Source: Chlorophyllum brunneum
Taxonomy: Eukaryota > Basidiomycota > Agaricomycetes > Agaricales > Agaricaceae
Length of the DNA stretch: 64,000 nucleotides
Assembly: GCA_963576785.1 (NCBI GenBank)
Contig: OY756149.1
Span: 1,426,001 to 1,490,000, forward strand
Reading direction: 5' to 3'
In this document: piece after piece, positions 1 to 10,090 of the stretch
How positions within the stretch are numbered: position 1 is the first letter of the stretch
How the letters are laid out: each line of letters starts with the position of its first letter
The notes under the pieces: generated by a model
The model's database searches: none
What the model saw: only the letters and a program-made list of their open reading frames with translations
What the model was told of the DNA's origin: nothing
Made by a program: the position numbers and the translations under genes

Positions 1-1003
1 AGGCATGAAACTTATGTTTTACCACCCTTCTCGAAAACTCACTGTGGATCCAACAGGTGATCACCTGGCGCAACTGCGTCACTAGTCCTTCACCCATGCA
101 AATGGCAAAAAAGTATGCCCTTGATTGCTACGATCAGAGGATGCACCAGGTCTCTCATCCCTGAGCCCAACAAGGACAATTGGTGACACCTCCTGGTGCA
201 TCTTCTGTTCCTTCTGGTCACTGCCCAGGTTGTACCTGTGAGGGACACATGAGGGTGAGTAAATGGTTCTTGAAGCATAATAACCCCAATATTAATGTGA
301 CTTGCATCTGCTTCTTCTTTCTCTTACCTATTGGTTTACCATATACCTTAATGGTTTCTCCCAAATTTGGGATGAAAATCAATTTGGCAATGTACTATGT
401 GGTAAAGATCCCAAGCATGGACTCCATCACCCAGGGTGATTCACTCAAACCTGGAGAGGTTCAGCCATTCTACCTTCCTCCTCTGGAGGAAATAGTAGAT
501 CCAGCTATCAGGACCTATGATGAGGAGTTTCCTCCTCTTCCTTGGGCCTCCCCTCCTACAGAGCACTTTCAGAGTAAGGAATATTCTCTTACTCAGAAAA
601 TCAAGACCACTTATAGGTGACCTGCCACACTTACAGTGTTGGTAGATGAAGCCTTCAAGTAGCTTGAAAGCAAGAAGGAGGTTGACAACCTCATGGCACC
701 AGCTCAGGATGTCACCTATGACATTCGCAATCCCAGGAACCCTGCAAACGCTGCAGGACCCTCCTCTGGACCCCTTCTGAAGTCTCCAAAGTCCGAACCT
801 TTTGCTTCAGCACCTCAATCTAAGGTGTCTCTTGGACTTTTGTCAACTAACTATGGAAGTGATTTCAAGAAGAAGGGAGAAGCTGGGTACGTGATCAATT
901 CAATCTCAGATACTCTTACTAACCCTGATACATAGTCCTGTCACCAACATACCAACCAGCCATCTTCACAAGAAGAAAGGCAAGGGCAAGGGGAAGGTCT
1001 GGA
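1..1003 (+). pseudogene. Decayed copy of the ~1 kb module found inside Copia-1 gag
   Basis: The plus strand aligns along its whole length to the minus strand of about 5690-6670, inside the Copia-1 gag reading frame. Shared peptides include PGCTCEGH, RVSKWFLKH, VVKIPSMDS, GEVQPFYLPP and PKSEPFASAPQS. Several in-frame stops (after SHP near 161, after TTYR near 617, near 658) show that this copy is dead. Longest open pieces are 180-620 and 693-935. The homology begins at base 1, so the module extends left of the window, and it stops near 1003 where Copia-3 sequence in the opposite orientation begins. I do not recognise the protein; it looks like a proline/serine-rich protein with a basic tail. 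It may be a host gene fragment or part of another element. Confidence 0.7.
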
Positions 1004-1186
1004 GTAGTGGTAGAGTTGAGTTTAAGGCCTGTAACAAGGTCTTGACTGACCATTTTCTTCACATCAGCATAATTGTGGTGGATGAAGTGTCTATGCCATA
1101 GGGAGAGGTCCAGAGGAAGGGTAGAGGTATGGAGAGCCATTTCTGAGTGCCTAGTGATACTGTTAAGCAATGTTGAGCTGTTGGAA
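1004..1186 (-). pseudogene. Copia-3 fragment: GAG-pre-integrase domain
   Basis: The minus strand encodes SLWHRHFIHHNYADVKKMV followed by a short stretch ending in STTTPD, which is the GAG-pre-integrase (His-containing) segment just before integrase in Ty1/copia polyproteins. The frame is cut at its 3' side by the module at 1-1003, and on its 5' side by the Copia-1 insertion at 1187. The upstream part of the same element resumes at 8548 with protease sequence, and TGGAA is duplicated on both sides (1182-1186, 8548-8552). Confidence 0.7.
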
Positions 1187-1757
1187 TGTTGAGGAAACGA
1201 CCGTAACGAGTTGTTCGCTGGGGGCAGCAGTAAACGCAGTGGGAGAGAACGTAGGGTCTACTCACCAAGATAATAAGCTTCTATATGATACCTGTAGAAA
1301 GGTAATTCAGATAGACAGATATTATTGATAAAGCGGTTAACGTCAGAAGAGTAGAGGTCAAAGTCGATTAAATCAATGGATGTGTTGTACTCAAAGAGAT
1401 AGGCAATGATGAAGAAGTTGTTCGATTGAACAAGATGCCAAACTAGGTCTGCTACATGGGGTTTATATACATATTGTAACATAGGCGAGTCATACTACAT
1501 AAAATACTAGCATTGCATGGATTGTTCCTTATGACTCCCTTTAACTGCAGCATAGTGCCTGCGGAGTACTACGGAACGTAGTATCTAGTCATTGGTACTA
1601 TGTAGAATAATCTATCAAGTACTTATGACTCTCATCATATGCAGAGCAACTCATAGGAAGTTACTACGGAAGTGAAGTTACTGGAAAGTAACGGATCAGT
1701 CTATTATTATCATAATGACTTCATAGTCTATTTCTAGAATATGTCCGAACTTCAACA
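1187..1757 (-). repeat. Copia-1 3' LTR
   Basis: 571 bp, starts tgttgagg and ends cttcaaca on the plus strand, near-identical to 7977-8547. The purine-rich polypurine tract of the element (plus strand ctcctccttgctc) abuts it at 1758-1770. A TATA-like tttatata lies at 1462-1469 on the plus strand (TATATAAA in sense). Confidence 0.95.
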
Positions 1758-1793
1758 CTCCTCCTTGCTCTGTATTGATGTAGAGTTTTTTAA

Positions 1794-2108
1794 TTACTCA
1801 AACGTCAAGCCAAGGCGAGGTCGGAATAGATTGAATTTGATTTTGTCTAAATTCTTTGTGAGAATATCGGCAGGATTTTCAGTGCCTTTCACAGAGAATA
1901 TTTCAATCTTTCCGTCTTCTACCAAATCACGAATGTAATGGTATTTGACGTCGACATGTTTTGAACGTTTTTCTGTTACTGGATTTTTGGCCCAAAATAT
2001 TGAACCCTCATTATCACCGAAGAGATAAGGGGCTAATGATCGGATACCAATTTCTTCCAGCAAATTGACAGTCCAAACAAGTTGTCGACTGCAATCTGAC
2101 AAAGCCAT
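1794..2108 (-). pseudogene. Copia-1 RNase H C-terminus, separated by frameshift
   Basis: This is the end of the Copia-1 polyprotein: MALSDCSRQLVW, then GDNEGSIFWAKNPV, KHVDVKYHYIRDLV and PADILTKNL, the usual end of copia RNase H. The preceding frame (2033-4877) runs out of phase at about 2140, where WLSRKQKT is followed by an out-of-frame stretch. Inserting one base there restores the normal sequence ALSSTEAEYMAL, so this looks like a 1-bp deletion. It stops at TGA just before the 3' LTR. Confidence 0.85.
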
Positions 2109-4877
2109 ATACTCAGCTTCAGTGGAAGATAATGCAACGTTTTCTGTTTCCTACTTAACCAGGCGATAGCTCCGCTGGCTAATAAACAGAAATATCCAGT
2201 TACAGATTTACGACTAATTGGATCACCAGCCCAATCAGAGTCGGAAAACGCATTAAGGCCTTCCATAGAACTTCCATTATAGGTAATTCTATATTTGCGA
2301 GTAGCATTAAGATACTTTAGCAAATGTAAGCCTGCATTGTAATGTGCTTTAGTAGGGTTTGTCATATGTTGTGATAATTTGACAGTGGCAAATGCTATGT
2401 CGGGCTGACTGCCTATCATCAAATACATAACTGATCCTACTAACTGTTGATACCTCTTTATGAAGTCAGATGTTGCTTGTCCTGTGTTGGATTCAAAGAT
2501 AAATCCATTTGGTAATGGAATTTCTTCTTTTCCAATTACTTTAAATCGATCAAGAACTTTTCCTAGATAATCCATTTGGTCTAGGGTGATTGATCGGTTT
2601 ATAGGATTTCGCAAAATCTTCATGCCAAGAAACTCTTTGGTTGGACCAAGGTCTCGGCATTCCCATTTCTTCATAAAGAGTGCTCGCTTCTCATGTAGAA
2701 GTCTAGAACCTCTGATTCCGACGAACATTGAGTTATCTACATAGACCAGAGCTATAATAAGCTCTTTGGTTTCAGGGTCATAGTAATAATAGACTCCAGC
2801 ATCTAACTTGGATCGGACAAATCCTAGGTCGGTCATTGACTTAGTCAATTCCTTCCACCATTGTCGTCCAGACTGCTTTAGTCCATATATGGCTCGGTTT
2901 AATTTCCAAACCATATTACCACAACCTGTATTGAAACCTTCTGGAAGTTCCATATAGAGTTCTTCATCCAGTTTTCCATAGAGATAAGCAGTTTTAACAT
3001 CTAAACTGAGCATCTCCCAATCATTGAGGGCAGCGACTGCAAATATAAGTCGTACTGTCTCATAACGGACTACTGGTGAAAATAATTCATCGTAATCAAT
3101 TCCCTCTATCTGAGAGAATCCTTTTGCTACTAGTCGAGCATGGTATCGACCGTCTGATTTGGGTGTGAAGACCCATCTATTTTTGACAGCTCTTCTTCTG
3201 GGCAGAAGTTTAGCTAAGTCATAAACATGTCTTTCTCTGAGTGAATTTAACTCTTCTAAGCACGCTTTCCACCATTTAGATTTCTCTTCTGATGGTAGTC
3301 GATCTAGATCCTTAAAAGAAATAGGAACTAATGGTGATTTGACTTTTTGAGCGCACAGATAATCGATCATCCCTACTCCTCCTTCTCTGCACAAGTCTTC
3401 TATTGTAGAAGCTTCATGCTGAGAATGTCTATTGATTATTCCAGGTTTGGAAGCCTCTGATTGAATTTGTCTAACAAGTCTACTTGTAGAACTTGTTATC
3501 TTCGATTTAGGAGGTTGGAACATTTCATAGTCCTGGAGAATTTTGGTTAGATGCTTTGTAGAACCATAGAAGTTTCCTGGACGTTCAGGTACTTTTCTGG
3601 TTCTTTGCGGTCTCTGAGGTATTTCAGGAACCGGTATTTGATCCGAGTGACCTCGTGGTACAGAAGGACCAGCATTCCGATCATCTTCGATAGGGGTATA
3701 GGGTATGAAAGGTTGTACATCTGGATCATCTCTTGGAGAAGGCGGATTGTTTGAACCTTCAGGGTGATTGGGTGGATCAGCATATGATAATCTATCACTG
3801 TCATTGTCTTCTGGTATTTGTGCTTCTCTTGGTGGAAAGAGAATGTTTTGCACAATACTATCCCACTCCTCCTGAACATCTGTATCGATATTCGGTGCTT
3901 TTCCCTTTCCTTTATCCTTTTTAGGTTCAGGGAAAGGAGTTGGAATACGTCCATGAACAGATCTATAAGTCCTATCTTCCAGAGAACTTTCGGGAGAAGT
4001 TCGGAGTATAGGATTTGGTGGTCTATCAATAGGTACACCGGTAGATGGTTCTGGAGCATGGAAGACGATTACTTCCGAAGGTGTGCTTCGAGAAGTAGAA
4101 GATGATGGTTGGTTCATCCGTTCTTCTCGCTTCTTCCCAATACATTTGGGGAAGTGTTCTTCGCTAAATACAGCTGTCGGAGATGTATAGATGACATTTC
4201 CATTTAGGTGCCTCATGAAACGGTAGTTTTTCCTGTCTGATGTCCAACCAAGGAAAATCATGAGTTCTGACTTCGCTGTCAGTTTATTGTCTCTTATCTC
4301 TTTTGGGAGAAAGACATAAGCACCATAGCCAAAGACTCTCTCTTTGGAGATGTCTGGAATCTTCTGATTCAATACTTCATAAGGTGTTTTCCACATGAGC
4401 CGTGATACCGGTGTTTTATTATAGATATGTATCACATGATCTATAGAAAACTCCCACCAACCATCAGGAATACAAGCATGATGCCGCATGGCTTCTGCTT
4501 TATCCATTAAAGTTCGGTTCAAGCGTTCTGCTCGACCGTTCTGTTGGTGTATGTGCGGTGCACTAGTCTCATGTATAATCCCTAATGAGCGCAAATGAGA
4601 TTGCAACTCGTCAGTTGCATACTCTCCTCCTCTATCAGTGCAGATATATTTTAATTTAGTCTCATATTGAGTCTGAATTAAGGTTATGAAATTTTTCATT
4701 TCTTGTGCTGCTTCTGACTTTTTATGGAGGAAGTGAATCCATCCATGAGAGGAAAAGTCGTCCATTATGGTCATGACCCATTTAAATTTATGGTAAGAAA
4801 GAATCGGAAGTTCAACTAAATCCGAGTGAATTCTTTCGAATGGACGCTTTGCGTGTGTAGGGTTCTCTCTAAAGGGT
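2033..4877 (-). CDS. pol: Copia-1 integrase and reverse transcriptase frame
   Basis: A frame of about 948 codons, read from just after the TAG at 4878-4880; its first methionine is at 4774. Integrase core: Asp in VMTIMDDFSSHGW, Asp in CTDRGGEY, Glu in HQQNGRAERLNRT. A long Pro/Ser-rich linker follows, then RVT_2 reverse transcriptase (DELFSPVVRYETVR, DVKTAYLYG, YGLKQSGRQWW) and RNase H (FSDSDWAGD). The RT box reads YVDN where YVDD is usual, so one catalytic Asp is replaced. The frame ends out of phase near 2140 in a 1-bp deletion. It would be translated only as part of the gag-pol polyprotein. It makes and integrates the element's DNA copy. Confidence 0.9.
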
Positions 4878-4879
4878 TT

Positions 4880-7816
4880 CTAGTGCATCTTTCCCTTGGC
4901 ACAACCGTCACAGACTGGTTTTTGCTCGGGAATCTGCACCGGAGTAAACCCAATCATATTTTTCTCAAAATGATTGAGGATATGATTAGAGGGATGTCCT
5001 AATCTCGCATGTACAACTTTGTAGCCAACAATCAGATCCGCAGTCATAGCTGCTTGTTCCGAATGTACAATTTTGGTTTTAACAAAATGTAGAGTAGTGT
5101 TATGACTTGCTGAAGGATATGCTTGAAGAATTGCATTTCCTTCGCTATCAACAACTATTGATTCATTGGCATCTGTTCTAGTTTTGCCATCTTGGCATAA
5201 CTGTCCCACTGACATTAGTCGTTCAGAGGTTCCTTTTAGAAGGAAGACTGGATATATTAATATCTGCGTTGGTTGAACGCTATCAGTCTTCCTGTTATAG
5301 ACTCTATGCTTAAGCATAACTGTGCCAAGACCAACCGCATTAAGGTAGGGGCCTTGTGCTCCTACAGTCTTAATTGGGATCAAAACTTCGAGTTCTTCGA
5401 AGTTGATGAAGTCTTCTGCATAAGAGGTATAATGACATGATGCCCCTGAGTCTAATAACCATACGTCACTATATTCTTCTAGTGGCGTTATGATTTGATC
5501 ATTGCTTAGTGATTGAGATCTTATTTGATCCGGTACTCTTAAATACTGATCGGGCATTTGCGTAGAGAAGCAAGAAAATTGAGAAGTGTTAAAACACTTC
5601 TCATTCATTGTCCGATGCGAAAATACATGATTATGGGATCCTAAAGATCCCGATAGTGTATCTACATGCCCGGCCCCCGATGTCCCTTCCCCTTGCCTTT
5701 GCCCTTCTTCTTGCGAAGTCGGCCAGTTGGCATGTTGGTGACAGGACTGTGTATCAGGGTTAGTAAGAGTATCTGAGATCAAATTGATCACGTACCCAGC
5801 TCCTCCCTTCTTTTTGAAGTCGCTTCCGTAGTCCGTCAATGAAAGTCTAAGAGACACCTCTGATTGAGGTGCCGAAGCAAAGGGTTCGGACTTGGGGGAC
5901 TTTGGAAGAGGTCCAGAAGAGGGTCCTGCGATGTTCGCAGGGTTCCTGGAGTCGCGGATGTCATAGGCGACATCCTGAGCCAGTGCCATGAGGTCATCGA
6001 CCTCCTTCTCGCTCTCAAGCCGTTTGAAGGCTTCGTCTACCAACACTGTAAGTGTGGCAGGTCGCCTATCAGTGGTCTTGTTCTTCTGAGTAAGAGAGTA
6101 TCTCTTACTTTGGAAGCGCTCTGTTGGAGGGGAGGCCCTAGGAAGAGGAGGGAACTCCTCTTTGTAGGTCCTGACAGCCGGTGCTACTATTTCCTCCCGA
6201 GGAGGAAGGTAGAATGGCTGAACCTCTCCGGGTTCAAGTGAGTTGCCCCGGGCGACGGAGTCCATGCTTGGAATCTTTACCACATGGTGCATAGCCAAAT
6301 TAATTTTCGTCCCAAATTTGGGAGAAACCAATAAGGTGTATGGTGAACCAATGGGTAAGAGGAAAGAGAAGCGGACACGAGTTGCATTAATATCGGGGTT
6401 ACTATGCTTTAGAAACCATTTACTCACCCTCGTGTGTCCCTCACAGGTACAACCTGGGGGGTGTCCAGAAGGAACCAAAGGTGCACTGGGGGGTGTCACC
6501 GATCGTCCTTGTGGGGCGCAGGGATGAGAGACCTCGTGCATCCGTCGATCATAACGATCGAGGGCACATTTCTTCGCCATTTGCATAGGCGAGGGACCAG
6601 TGACGCGATCGCACCAGGTGATTACCTGTTGAATCTGCAGTGAGTTCTCAAGAAGGGCAGTGAAGCATAAGTTTCGTGCCTCAGCACGTACTTTCTTTTC
6701 GAGCTCAGCACGAGCTTTCTCTCGTGCCTGCTGGACCTTCTTGGGATTAACCCAAGTAAGAGGTTTGGGTCTCTCACTCACTAGTACACGAGTGGTTGGA
6801 GGAGCGGGAGCAGGAACGGGTCGAAGCGCATCCATGCGCCTCATCCAGTCGAAAGGGGGAACCCCCGGACCAGAGAGATGATGGACCACTGGTTCTGTGG
6901 CAGTGGCAAAGCCTGCCATGGCTTCTGCCATGTGGGCCTGTGGTTTACCTCTGCCCTTTTTGGGCTTCTTTTTCTGCTTCTTCTGGATGTTAATCCAGGT
7001 AGGAGTAGGAGGAGAAGGCTGAGGGGGCTGCCCACTCGGATTGGCAGGGTGGCGAGGTCCTCTCGCAGGCTGGGTCCTGGTATTGCCTCCAGGGTGGAAG
7101 CGGTTCCAGGGTGGTCCAGGGCAAGTCCTGGGGAAGTTGCCCTGAGGGCGAGCTTGGTAGTTGGCGGTGGCAGCGAAAGATGCTTGTTGGTTAGACATGT
7201 TAGGTCTTGACCCTTCACGTCTTGACCATTCAGCATTTATAGCCTGCTGAACTACCTCCCAGGTCATGTCTACAACATCGTGATTATTTGCCAATGTTGT
7301 TTGTGCCACTGCATTCCAATCAGGTGGTAATGCGTTCAAAGCGATCATTGCGCCAAGAACTTCTGGCAAATTAACTTTAGCTGTTTCTAATTGGGAAGCC
7401 ATCGTTCTCAATTCAGCTAGATCCATTGCTGGATCTTGATTCCCTGAGATGCGCTTTCGCAGCATCCTTTGTAAGATTGAATATACCGCAGCGGGAGTAG
7501 GTGTCCCAAAGCGAGTTTTCAAATCACTCCAAAGGTCTCCAGGAGTGTCATGTCCATGGAGTAATAAGGAATCAGGTAAAGTGCCATTCATAACAGCCAA
7601 TGCCTGTCCTCTCAATTGTTCTCTCCTTTTATCCTCATCTGTTAAAGCGAGAGGATCTGCCGGAGAGAGATCTGTTTCTGTCACAGTCTATCCGGACTGG
7701 TCGGAACCAGTGACAGTAATGAGGGTAAGGGCATCCTGAAGCCTTCTAGACCAGAACGCATAGTTCTTCGGCCTGTTAAGCTTAGGCAAACCAGCGATGA
7801 TATTATTTGTAGACAT
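4880..7816 (-). CDS. gag-pol: Copia-1 gag, captured module, protease and pre-integrase frame
   Basis: The open run 4880-7684 encodes 934 residues. The true start is probably ATG at 7816 (peptide MSTNNIIAGLPKLNRPKNYA), which is cut off by an in-frame TAG near 7688. From 7684: gag about 1-190 (LWSDLKTRFGTP); Pro-rich and Lys-rich linker; about 330-690 an unrelated segment that also occurs at 1-1003; protease motif DSGASCHYT near residue 745; GAG-pre-integrase VVHARLGHPSN ending CDGCAKGKMH. The usual CCHC zinc knuckle between gag and protease is missing and the extra segment occupies that place. A CAG-to-TAG stop at 4878-4880 separates this frame from integrase. Gag forms the particle and protease processes it. 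Confidence 0.88.
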
Positions 7817-7963
7817 AATATCTTCGTTAAGTGAATTTCTTTCTAGAAGAAATTTCTAGTATCAGCAATGATCAAAATGCAAGGATAACTCTGTCAGGTG
7901 AAGCCCTATCATCCTATCTCGGTTAGAGGGGATGATAATGGTTTAACCATCGGTAAGGCTACC

Positions 7964-7976
7964 GGGGCCCATAACC
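7964..7976 (-). other. Copia-1 primer-binding site
   Basis: Immediately inside the 5' LTR the sense strand reads GGTTATGGGCCCC. This resembles the complement of the initiator tRNA-Met anticodon region (CAUAACC), as in copia-type elements primed by a tRNA half. Copia-2 has GATTATGGGCCCC at the same place. Confidence 0.65.
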
Positions 7977-8547
7977 TGTTGAGGAAACGACCGTAACAAG
8001 TTGTTCGCTGGGGGCAGCAGTAAACGCAGTGGGAGAGAACGTAGGGTCTACTCACCAAGATAATAAGCTTCTATATGATACCTGTAGAAAGGTAATTCAG
8101 ATAGACAGATATTATTGATAAAGCGGTTAACGTCAGAAGAGTAGAGGTCAAAGTCGATTAAATCAATGGATGTGTTGTACTCAAAGAGATAGGCAATGAT
8201 GAAGAAGTTGTTCGATTGAACAAGATGCCAAACTAGGTCTGCTACATGGGGTTTATATACATATTGTAACATAGGCGAGTCATACTACATAAAATACTAG
8301 CATTGCATGGATTGTTCCTTATGACTCCCTTTAACTGCAGCATAGTGCCTGCGGAGTACTGCGGAACGTAGTATCTAGTCATTGGTACTATGTAGAATAA
8401 TCTATCAAGTACTTATGACTCTCATCGTATGCAGAGCAACTCATAGGAAGTTACTATGGAAGTGAAGTTACTGGAAAGTAACGGATCAGTCTATTATTAT
8501 CATAATGACTTCATAGTCTATTTCTAAAATATGTCTGAACTTCAACA
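7977..8547 (-). repeat. Copia-1 5' LTR
   Basis: 571 bp, matches 1187-1757 except for about six substitutions. Right flank TGGAA (8548-8552) repeats the left flank of the element (1182-1186). Confidence 0.95.
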
Positions 8548-9240
8548 TGGAATGGATGGTAGCAGTAAAAAGTGTATTTCCTCCAAGTTTGAACTCCATA
8601 GAGTGAGCAGTGATCAAGATATTGAAGCTCTTGTACTGGGTAAGGTATAGGCACGATAGGAGGTTGCTGAATGCACGTAAACTCGACCGCTGTGGCCTCT
8701 CCTGTGGCCAGAATGGGTTGGAAGACCACAGAGCCAACACCAGAGGCATAGACTACTGAATTGTCTGCTAGGTGGATGGGAGTGCGACAGGGAGTGTAGG
8801 TCTTGAACCAGTGACAATGTGGGGTCATGTGGGACATAGTACCAGTGTCTGGCAGCCATTGGTGGTGCAGTGAGGGCCTGGAAGTGATAGGAGAGGCTGG
8901 AGAGGCAGAAAATGATGATAGTGATGCATTTTGGGCATATTTCATGGCTGAGCTGGCTGTAGCTGGGGCTAGACAGGTAGAGAGAGGTGTAGAAGGTGTG
9001 GTAGTCTTTTCAGAATGTCTAGAGCGTTGCTTTTGTTGATTTCTGGTGTCCAGTTGGGCCTTGCTTCGAGTCTGAATGTAATAATGGCAGTTGAGCATAT
9101 CATGGCCAGTCTTGGTACAGAAATCACAAATAGCGGTCATTGGGCATTGCTGAGAGTGTGGAGAGGTAGTGTAGGATGTAGTAGACATAGTGGAGGACTT
9201 GTAATGGCATTGGTGAAAGGATAGGGAAAGAATTCAAGGT
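8548..9240 (-). pseudogene. Copia-3 fragment: gag zinc knuckle and protease
   Basis: The minus frame 8511-9188 (last bases belong to the Copia-1 LTR) carries a CCHC knuckle CDFCTKTGHDMLNC, then protease HQWLPDTGTMSHMTPH (D-T-G rather than D-S-G) and HLADNSVVYASGVGSV. It continues at 1186-1004 after the Copia-1 insertion is skipped. Upstream gag is missing, because Copia-2 LTR sequence begins at 9244. No LTR of its own is visible. Confidence 0.75.
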
Positions 9241-9243
9241 AAG

Positions 9244-9483
9244 GAGTAATAACTACACATAATGAGTCAGTAATGACTACAGAGTCCCTTGAAACACTGC
9301 AATATCATCAGCAATGTCCAGTAGCATAATTGGAGTAACAGAGTATCAGTCAGCTCATGAAATACATAAGGAAATGGTGCATAATGTGAGTTAGAGGACG
9401 TAGCCTTGATGACAAATATTATATGAATAATACTGAAGAGCTAGTCATACAGAATGCAGCTATAGTAAGTGCAAATAACAACA
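9244..9483 (-). repeat. Copia-2 3' LTR, truncated
   Basis: Matches 17681-17920 of the complete LTR and ends aacaaca, followed by the plus-strand complement of a purine tract (ctcctcctagcttg). The matching starts at LTR position ~207. The first ~206 bases are replaced by Copia-3 sequence. Confidence 0.8.
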
Positions 9484-9499
9484 CTCCTCCTAGCTTGAA

Positions 9500-10090
9500 G
9501 TGCAATATGAATCAAGCACCAAACTGAATAGGTAAATAATTGCAACATTGTTGGAATTTAATAGTATCCAGACTTTTTGTACAGATATCAGCAGGGTTCT
9601 TCTTAGACTCCACATAAAATAGTTCTATTTTGCCTGTCTCAATGAGTTCATGGATGAAGTGCCAGTGAATTATGACATATTTAGATCAATGTTTAGCAAC
9701 CAGGTTAGAAGCCCAGAAGGTTGATCCTAGATTGTTACATATAGGATGTGGAGCAGGCTGCTTGAATCCAATCTTACCTAGCAGCTGATGAATCCAAATC
9801 AGTTGATGAGATGTCTTGCACATGGCAATATACTTGGCTTCTGTGGTTGACAGTGCTGTAGTGGCTTGTCAGCAACTCAACCAGGACACTGGTCCATTGG
9901 CAAACAAGACTAGATTGCCAGAAGTAGACTTACATGTAGCAAGACATCCTGCAAAGTCAGAATCAGAGAAGCCTTAAATGAACTTCTTTGATTGCCTGTT
10001 AAATACAAGGTGATAGCATTGCATACTCAGAAGGTAGTGGCACAAGTATAAACCATGCCTGTAATGCTCCTCTGAAGGACTAGCCATCTG
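9500..10090 (-). pseudogene. Copia-2 RNase H end
   Basis: Minus-strand peptides ALSTTEAKYIAMCKTSHQLI, then LGSTFWASNLVAKH and PADICTKSLDTIKF, the C-terminal RNase H of copia polyproteins, with stops in between. Continuous with the RT at 12186 onward once LINE-1 and one copy of its target duplication are removed. Confidence 0.75.

Larger units (their letters stand above)
1187..8547 (-). mobile_element. Copia-1, complete Ty1/copia LTR retrotransposon
   Basis: A 7361-bp element bounded by two 571-bp LTRs with TG...CA ends, flanked by the 5-bp duplication TGGAA. It reads on the minus strand: 5' LTR at 7977-8547, gag start ATG at 7816, protease, GAG-pre-integrase, integrase, reverse transcriptase, RNase H, polypurine tract, 3' LTR at 1187-1757. 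The domain order integrase before RT makes it Ty1/copia. The LTRs differ at about 6 of 571 positions, so insertion is fairly recent. Two TAG stops and one single-base deletion break the polyprotein. It landed inside Copia-3. Confidence 0.95.

Noticed and set aside
1258..1482. Identical 74-codon ORF at 1258-1482 and 8048-8272 on minus
   Set aside because: Both copies lie in the two LTRs of Copia-1 and begin at the TATA region. Identity is due to LTR duplication, not to a conserved protein.
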